The position numbers and the translations under genes were made by a program. Of a stretch of DNA of 55,809 nucleotides, positions 51,801-55,809 are shown in pieces; within the stretch, counting starts at the first letter, position 1; each line of letters starts with the position of its first letter. Location of the stretch: positions 1-55,809 of the forward strand of contig DASVQA010000106.1 in assembly GCA_036389375.1 (NCBI GenBank). Direction: 5' to 3'. The stretch is from QHXQ01 sp036389375. Lineage in GTDB: Bacteria; Acidobacteriota; Blastocatellia; Pyrinomonadales; Pyrinomonadaceae. The notes under the pieces are model-generated. The model worked only from the letters and a program-made list of their open reading frames with translations, did not search any database and was not told the DNA's origin.

Positions 51801-52757
51801 GTTGCCGATGAGCAGCGCGCCGCCGCGGCTCGCGCCGCCACCGGCCTGATTGTTGACGAAGGCGGAGCGGCTGATGTTGTACGTGCCGCCCGCGCCGACG
51901 CCGGTCGCGTTGACCGCGCCGCCACTGTTGGTGAGCGCGCGGTTGTTGACGAAGAGACTGCGCGTGACGTTAAGCGTGCCGGGCGAGTTGAAGCGGATCG
52001 CGCCGCCCGCGCCCGTGGCCGCGCTGTTGTTGCGGAAGACGCAGTTGGTAACGTTGAGCGTGGTCGTGCCGGTGTTGGTGCTGTCGGCAATCGCGCCGCC
52101 GTTCGCGGCGAGCGTGCCGGTCACCTGATTGGTGTCGAAGACGCAATCGGTGACGTTGGTCGTCGCGCCGGGGCCGCCTGAGAGCAGACCGCCGCCCGAC
52201 CGGCTCGTCGTGCTGATCAAGGGGTTCGGCAGGTTGCCGCCTTTGATCGTGACGCCGGAGAGGCTGAAGGTGAAGCCGGCGTTTTGAAGCGGGTTGCTGT
52301 CAAGCACGCGGTCGTTGGTCGTCTGCTCGATGATGGTCACGCCCGCGCCCGCGCCGACGATGCTCGTGCCGCTGGCGAGCACGTCCAAGTCGCCCGTCGC
52401 CGCCGACTGCTCGCTGTTGCCGGCGATGGTGAGTTGGTACGTGCCCGCGGGCACGTTGATGGTCGTGCCGGCGTTGTTGTTGGCGAAGCCGACTGCGCCG
52501 CGCAAGCTGCAATCGCTCGGCGCGGCCGTACAGGCGGCAGCTGCCGCCGTGTCGTCCGTGCGGTCAACGTCTATGACCGGGCCGGCGAGCGGCGCGACCA
52601 GCGGACTGGCGGCGCGCGCGGCAGCGGAGTGCGCGCCCGCGCCCGCCGCGCTGGTCTTGAAGACGCCGGGGAGACAGGTGGCAGCGACTAGTCCCGCCAT
52701 GCAGAGGGCAAGGAGGACGGCCATGCGGGCGGTGACTTTGGGGGCGAAGCGCATCAT
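48891..52757 (-). CDS. Giant secreted beta-helix/HYR-repeat protein
   Basis: A 1288-residue exported protein. After the signal peptide (about 1-35) a CSLREA-type motif (CSLRGAVGFANNNAGTTINV) opens a right-handed beta-helix at about 60-380. Ig-like and then about eight HYR-type repeats fill about 480-1250; each contains phrases such as TDNCGGGVTITQSPAAGTLVG, HTITVTATDAGGNSSTATTT and FTVNDTTPPT. A distinct domain near 1150-1270 contains LWPPDHSYHTM and a Cys. HYR domains are adhesion-type Ig folds, and no enzyme site is visible. It shares its N-terminal beta-helix type with the 1814-residue protein, so the two are probably related by partial duplication. It follows the third Tail Collar gene by about 170 bases. 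Confidence 0.88.
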   Translation of the reverse strand: MMRFAPKVTARMAVLLALCMAGLVAATCLPGVFKTSAAGAGAHSAAARAASPLVAPLAGPVIDVDRTDDTAAAAACTAAPSDCSLRGAVGFANNNAGTTINVPAGTYQLTIAGNSEQSAATGDLDVLASGTSIVGAGAGVTIIEQTTNDRVLDSNPLQNAGFTFSLSGVTIKGGNLPNPLISTTSRSGGGLLSGGPGATTNVTDCVFDTNQVTGTLAANGGAIADSTNTGTTTLNVTNCVFRNNSAATGAGGAIRFNSPGTLNVTRSLFVNNRALTNSGGAVNATGVGAGGTYNISRSAFVNNQAGGGASRGGALLIGNGVANISYSRFAANTAGAHVGEALARSIGALGGVTANNNWWGANSGPGTADVVNVLVGQWLQLRLSASPSSISTGGTSTLTADIYGSSSGGVVAAANLAGLPAFPDPAAPVFANPTPALGTISGATTQFVDGQATATYTAGNTGGTDDVTATADGQTVSTTITIGEPPTVNCPTDITVAGDPNTCSASVAFNTTATGFPAPAVTCQIGAQVITSPHVFPAGTTAVTCTATNGIGQDASCTFNVIVTGSQSPTVLAPPAVTATTGASATSCSVFISDATLGTATAANTCSGAVTITRTGVPAGNIFPVGTTTITYTGTDPAGHTGTATQTVTVTDTTRPTVTAPAPTTGSADTSCQAAIPNVVPGVSAADNCTPAGSLTITQSPAAGTLVGLGPHTITVTVTDGAGNSSTATTTFTVNDTTPPTIFAPANATYECASQVPGANPAQASAADNCSTPSVTVSETTNGGAGTSASPLVITRTYTATDGAGNQASAAQTITVVDHTAPTVSAPAPSSAAADASCQAAIPNVVAGSTATDNCGGGVTITQSPAAGTLVGPGTHTITVTATDAGGNSSTATTTFTVNDTTPPTVIAPAPASASADANCLAAIPNVVAGSSASDSCAGPVTLSQSPAAGTLVGLGTHTITVTAIDAAGNNSTATTIFTVNDTTPPAINAPADVSVSTPASATSCSAFVSDAALGTATASDNCSGSVPVTRTGVPAGNIFPVGTTTITYTATDAAGNSSTRTQTVTVRDATPPVITLNGANPMTVECHTGFSDPGATATDNCGGSVAVSVAGAVNLNVPGTYTITYTAQDAAGNQATPVTRTVNVVDTTAPVITLNGQAISLWPPDHSYHTMSITDLVASVSDSCNTSLGVSSVVISKVTSDELEDMTQGGDGATLNDIVIAADCKSVQLRAERDGNGNGRVYTITLRVTDASGNVGTATATVTVRKDKDGAAAVDDGPHYTVTSNCP
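49860..50700 (-). repeat. HYR-coding DNA repeats, period about 246 bp
   Basis: A near-identical stretch coding for HTITVT...AAGTLVG recurs near 49873, 50118 and 50611, spaced 245 and 493 bp (one and two periods). Another block coding for VPAGNIFPVGTTTITYTGT-type sequence recurs near 49615 and 50867. High DNA identity points to recent unit duplication or conversion. Confidence 0.7.
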
Positions 52758-52924
52758 CTTAATGACCTCATTTATCGTGCGGTCTATTACGGCTGGTTAT
52801 TCGTTGCGATTCCGGCGGGCGCGGCGGTTGCGCCGATAAGCCGGCGCGCGGCAGGGGCATGACGCAGGAGCGGTCTCTCAGGCTCCGGGCCGGAGGCGAG
52901 AGAGTCGGGCCGTGCGCCGCCCTT

Positions 52925-53452
52925 TTAAGACCGCGGCGGGAAAACCCCTTGCAGCGCGATGCAGAAGTTGAGCGCCAGATAAGGGTGCATGTTGTTGTGC
53001 GGCTGACTGCCCCCGGCGGGCAGCAGCGCGCGCGGATCCATCGGATCGTTGCCGGTGGTCTGGTAGTAGTTGAACGCGCCCTGATCGCTGACCGCCTGCG
53101 CCCAGACGTTGTTGGCCGGGTCGGCCTGATCCGCGCCCTGACTGGTGGCCTTGATGGTGTGCGTGTGCGCCGGGATTTCGCTCTCAAGCAGCGTCACGAA
53201 AGGTTCGCCGGACTGCTCGCCAAGGAAATGAGTACTCAGACCCGGCCCTTGGCCCGGCTGGAGCGGCGCGCTGTCTTGCAGGTTGGGCAGCGCGAAGGTC
53301 GTCTGCCCATTGCCGCCATAGACCGTGCCGAGCAGCGAGAAGAGCGCGGTGTTCTGGCTGATGGGCAGCAGTTGCCCGTTGCAGAACGCCCAGCCGGTCG
53401 GGGCGAAGTTGAGCGCGAAGATGCGAATCTCGGCCACGAATTGATCAGACAT
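52925..53452 (-). CDS. Phage Tail Collar domain protein (third of three)
   Basis: A 175-residue protein of the Tail Collar/microcystin-dependent-protein (MdpB) type: EIRIFALNFAPTGWAFCNGQ, LLPISQNTALFSLLGTVYGG, NGQTTFALPNLQDSAPL, then a variable Gly-rich middle with IPAHTHTI, and the C-terminus SQPHNNMHPYLALNFCIAL. Collar domains come from phage tail fibres, but no other phage gene is nearby. Such proteins occur as bacterial triplets with unknown role, possibly trimeric surface or secreted fibres. It is 22 bases from the second copy and 168 bases before the HYR protein gene. Confidence 0.92.
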   Translation of the reverse strand: MSDQFVAEIRIFALNFAPTGWAFCNGQLLPISQNTALFSLLGTVYGGNGQTTFALPNLQDSAPLQPGQGPGLSTHFLGEQSGEPFVTLLESEIPAHTHTIKATSQGADQADPANNVWAQAVSDQGAFNYYQTTGNDPMDPRALLPAGGSQPHNNMHPYLALNFCIALQGVFPPRS

Positions 53453-53474
53453 AATCGTTCCTCTGTTGCGCGCG

Positions 53475-53996
53475 TTAGTTCCGCGAGGGGAAGAAGCCCG
53501 TCAAGGCGATGATGAATTTGAGCACCAGAAAAGGCGACATGTTGGTGTGCGCCTGACTGCCGCCGACATTGGCGACTGTGCCGGCCGCCATGTTCGCCAA
53601 GTTGGGCAAGTTCGGCCCGCCGAAGTAAACGTTGTCGCCGCCGTTCGACCAGAAGTTGCCGGCCGGGTCGGAGACGGAGGCGATCGAGTTGTTGCCTTTG
53701 GCTAGGTGGATGTGCTGCGGCATCTCGGCGATAGTCAGCGTGTGCGCTTCCTCGCCGCCGCGCTCGCCGAGCGTTAGCCCGCCTTGGTTGCCGCTGAAGT
53801 GGAACGGCGTCCGCCCGCGCAGGTCGGGCAGCGCGAAGTTCGTCTGCCCGTTGCCGCCGTAGGTCGTGCCGAGCAGCGAGAAAAGCGCTTGATTCTGGTT
53901 GATCGGCAGCAGTTGCCCGTTACATTCCGCCCAGCCTTGTGGCACGATGCTGTTGAAGGCGATGATTTTAATTTCGCCCATGTACGGTAGGCCCAT
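53475..53996 (-). CDS. Phage Tail Collar domain protein (second of three)
   Basis: A 173-residue paralogue of its neighbours: GEIKIIAFNSIVPQGWAECN, LLPINQNQALFSLLGTTYGG, NGQTNFALPDLRGRTPFHF, GEEAHTLTIAEMPQHIH, SQAHTNMSPFLVLKFIIAL. The His-rich turn (MPQHIHLAK) is a conserved metal-binding-like feature of the fold. Differences from the copies on either side lie mainly in the middle third, as if each carried a different tip. It starts 36 bases after the first copy's stop. Confidence 0.92.
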   Translation of the reverse strand: MGLPYMGEIKIIAFNSIVPQGWAECNGQLLPINQNQALFSLLGTTYGGNGQTNFALPDLRGRTPFHFSGNQGGLTLGERGGEEAHTLTIAEMPQHIHLAKGNNSIASVSDPAGNFWSNGGDNVYFGGPNLPNLANMAAGTVANVGGSQAHTNMSPFLVLKFIIALTGFFPSRN

Positions 53997-54032
53997 ACTT
54001 GACTCCTCATGCTGAGGCCACCCGCCCGCCGC

Positions 54033-54554
54033 TTACGCCTGCGGGAAGAGGCCAAAGAGACTGATGATGAAGTTGATCCCGAGGTACGGGATCATGTTGT
54101 CGTGCGGCTGGCTGCCGCCGACCGCCGACATCGCGCCCGCGTTCATCGGATTGGTCGGCGGCTGCGCGGCGTAGACGCCGGTGGACGACTGCGCCGCCCA
54201 GACACTGCCGCCGGGGGTGGCAGCGTTGCCCGTGTTCGTGCCGCTGACGCAGATGGCCGGGTGCGAGTGGACGGGTAGCTGTTGCGTGGTCAGCGTCACC
54301 GACTCCACGCCGCCCGCCTCGCCTATGATGCGACTGGACAAGCCGGGGCCGGTGCCTGCGTGCATCGGCACGCGCCCGCGCAGGTCGGGCAACGCGAACG
54401 TGTTCTCGCCGTCGCCGCCGTAGGTCGTACCGAGCAGGACGAACAGCGTATCGTTCTCCGAGATTGGGAGTAGGCGTCCGTCGCAAAAGGCCCACCCGGC
54501 CGGCTCAAAGGTGCCGGCGAACAGGCGTATCTCTCCAATGAATGGCTGTGACAT
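54033..54554 (-). CDS. Phage Tail Collar domain protein (first of three)
   Basis: A 173-residue Collar protein that opens the minus-strand operon. The start is the ATG at 54554 (MSQPFIGEIRLFAGTF), preceded by GGAGGAAAG; the longer frame to 54740 is not supported. Motifs are the same as in the other two copies: PAGWAFCDGRLLPISENDTL, TYGGDGENTFALPDLRGRVP, PVHSHPAICVS, SQPHDNMIPYLGINFIISLF. All three end at nearly the same position of the fold, so they may assemble together. Confidence 0.92.
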   Translation of the reverse strand: MSQPFIGEIRLFAGTFEPAGWAFCDGRLLPISENDTLFVLLGTTYGGDGENTFALPDLRGRVPMHAGTGPGLSSRIIGEAGGVESVTLTTQQLPVHSHPAICVSGTNTGNAATPGGSVWAAQSSTGVYAAQPPTNPMNAGAMSAVGGSQPHDNMIPYLGINFIISLFGLFPQA

Positions 54555-54843
54555 GAACTTTCCTCCGCCAGTCTGAACAACCGCCCACCAAGCCAAAAAG
54601 GCAGTTACACACTTGCCTCCGGTGGGGGTTCGGGATCGAGTGCTCGAATTAACTGCCCGCGCTACTGCTGAGCTTTTCAGGAGGCCGTCCGGGTGTGCTT
54701 TAAGGAGATGCCGAAATGTGGATCTGGCGACAGCACCCAACGAGGCGGCGGGGATTCTATGTGCACTGCTGATTTATTGCAAGTCAAAATCTCTTCCGGC
54801 GGGAATTTTTTTTGCGCGTCTGAGATTTGATGCTGAGCTAAAG

Positions 54844-55079
54844 GGCTCTGTGGCGCAAACGGCCTCTCGGTTATAATCCGCCCCTCCCGCTCTATGAGCA
54901 TGCCTTAACAGGTGGGTCACGTGACAATCTTCAGATGCGTCCAGCGTTATGCCCTCGAGATCAATAAGAGGATGGGCCCTCCTTCGAAGATGAGCGGCAC
55001 CTTCTACCGCCTTGATGAGACCTACGTGAAGGTCGGCACACAATGGAAGTACCTCTACCGCGCTGTCGCTTCCGCTGGC
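54844..55079 (+). mobile_element. IS6-family transposase fragment with one end
   Basis: GGCTCTGTGGCGCAAAC (54844-54860) resembles the IS6 terminal repeat at 30918. From about 54918 the frame reads VTIFRCVQRYALEINKRM and YRLDETYVKVGTQWKYLYRA, a central IS6 transposase part with the first catalytic Asp in LDETY. The N-terminal 50 residues and everything after about 55079 are missing. It is a different remnant from the element at 30918, which kept only the two ends. Confidence 0.8.
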
Positions 55080-55316
55080 TGCTGTAAATCTTCAGATAAG
55101 GATCCGCTTGGCTTCTTATGTGTTCAAAGTAAGCCCGCGCGCTTGATTCGATGGTGAGATAGGACTACTCATGGGGAAACTATAACAAAAACAACCGGGC
55201 TTTTTCAGTCTGGTTGTTTCCGCGTTCTGGGGTGATCTTCCGTAGGAAACGTGGCGGGCTTGATTGGCGGGCGTCGTGTAGGGTAAGAGGAGTTTGCCGA
55301 AGCGGACAGTCAGTTC

Positions 55317-55490
55317 TTACTGGCGGTTGGAACGGGCCTCTTGGGACGCCAATGTGAAGGCGTTGTAGAGCGACCAAGCCTTGTGAGGCTGTAACTCCCA
55401 TGCCGCAGCTCCAAGTAGTGCTTCGTTAACACTCTTGAGCAGGTAAATCAGGGAACCTGCTCCCAACGTCGGCTTGAAGTCGCCTACCAA
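55317..55490 (-). other. Short open frame, possible C-terminal gene remnant
   Basis: A minus-strand frame of 57 codons from a TTG at 55490 to TAA at 55317 reads VGDFKPTLGAGSLIYLLKSV and later PHKAWSLYNAFTLASQEAR. The composition looks like protein, but there is no ATG and I do not recognise the family. It may be the end of a gene cut by the junction next to the recombinase. Confidence 0.25.
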
Positions 55491-55514
55491 TGTTGGTGGT
55501 TTTGAATATGCCCT

Positions 55515-55809
55515 TTAATAACCCCACCGTTTAGATATTTCGTTACTGTAGAGGTCGTGCTTGACGGCTATCCTCTGCACGTAAACTCTTGTCGTCGAAC
55601 GGTTCTGATGGTCGAGCGCGTTCTGCGTCGCCGTGATGTCGCCCGTCACCTCTGACACTATGCGCGCGAAGGTGTGCCGCGTGCGGTGGAGATGGAAGCC
55701 TTCTACTCCTGCTTCCCGCGCATACTTCTTCAGGTTCTTAACGAAGCAATGAGATGTCAGCGCCGCGCCGGGTTTCCCCGCCCGGTCGTGCCGCGTCCAC
55801 AGCGGCGCG
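55515..55809 (-). CDS. Tyrosine recombinase, 3' end only (runs off the window)
   Basis: The minus strand is open from the window edge to a TAA at 55517-55515 and encodes about 97 residues of the catalytic C-terminus of a phage-type integrase: FHLHRTRHTFARIV (HxxR with the following HTFA), then ALDHQNRSTTRVYVQRI, carrying the second His and the nucleophile Tyr. The usual Gly before that His is Asp. The rest lies beyond 55809. It is only distantly similar to the complete recombinase at 25972 and would belong to a separate element at the right edge. Confidence 0.85.
   Translation of the reverse strand, partial: APLWTRHDRAGKPGAALTSHCFVKNLKKYAREAGVEGFHLHRTRHTFARIVSEVTGDITATQNALDHQNRSTTRVYVQRIAVKHDLYSNEISKRWGY

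Noticed and set aside
41100..54554. Tail Collar genes taken as evidence of a prophage.
   Set aside because: No capsid, terminase, portal, sheath or lysis gene is present. Neighbours are secreted bacterial proteins, so a domesticated surface role fits better.

Overview
The window is GC-rich, densely coded bacterial DNA. An Oar-type TonB-dependent receptor with a carboxypeptidase-regulatory-like N-terminus, very large Ig/HYR/beta-helix secreted proteins, a Tail Collar gene triplet and NtrC-style regulation together suggest a Gram-negative soil-type bacterium, most likely Acidobacteriota (Blastocatellia-like). This is inferred from gene content; there is no rRNA or other marker gene here.

Region 1 (1-12.4 kb, all minus strand) is a secreted redox and regulation block: a YVTN beta-propeller protein, a small DUF5659-like protein, a small secreted protein, a 1671-residue multicopper oxidase, and three two-component proteins (a stand-alone receiver, an NtrC-family sigma-54 activator, and a receiver-histidine kinase hybrid). 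Three sites with near-consensus -24/-12 (sigma-54) promoter sequence and identical spacing lie before the small secreted gene, the oxidase and the stand-alone receiver. Two of them have a matching pair of inverted CACCAT sites upstream. The activator next door probably controls this local regulon.

Region 2 (12.7-25.2 kb) is a six-gene minus-strand cluster that looks like a strongly diverged version of the actinobacterial fha-rodA-pbpA-pkn/pstP operon: an OmpA-like membrane protein, an FHA-like protein, a SEDS (RodA/FtsW)-like protein with a large extracytoplasmic insertion, a penicillin-binding-protein-like transpeptidase, one polypeptide carrying a kinase-like domain, a PP2C phosphatase, a membrane span and an OmpA-like domain, and a membrane-anchored zinc protease. 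A 15-bp direct repeat lies at each end, next to a 38-bp perfect palindrome on the left and a 13-bp inverted repeat on the right. A DUF433/DUF5615 toxin-antitoxin pair and a complete tyrosine recombinase follow. This is the strongest candidate for an undescribed system.

Region 3 (27-39.2 kb) is mixed accessory DNA: a GT39-type glycosyltransferase, a 5'-truncated umuC beside a SRAP (HMCES/YedK) gene, a DoxX-like protein, an internally deleted IS6-family element, a class C beta-lactamase-fold hydrolase, the TonB receptor with a one-domain CnaB-like protein and a decayed second copy, and a zinc-ribbon/YwbE/AlkB repair-type operon.

Region 4 (39.4-54.6 kb) starts with two plus-strand membrane genes. 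It continues with two DUF6916 genes flanking a GNAT acetyltransferase, and a long minus-strand run of three Tail Collar proteins, a 1288-residue beta-helix/HYR protein, a small secreted protein and an 1814-residue FG-GAP/beta-helix/Ig/lamin-tail protein. This looks like a coordinated cell-surface module. The right edge holds an IS6-family transposase fragment and the 3' end of a second tyrosine recombinase that runs off the window.
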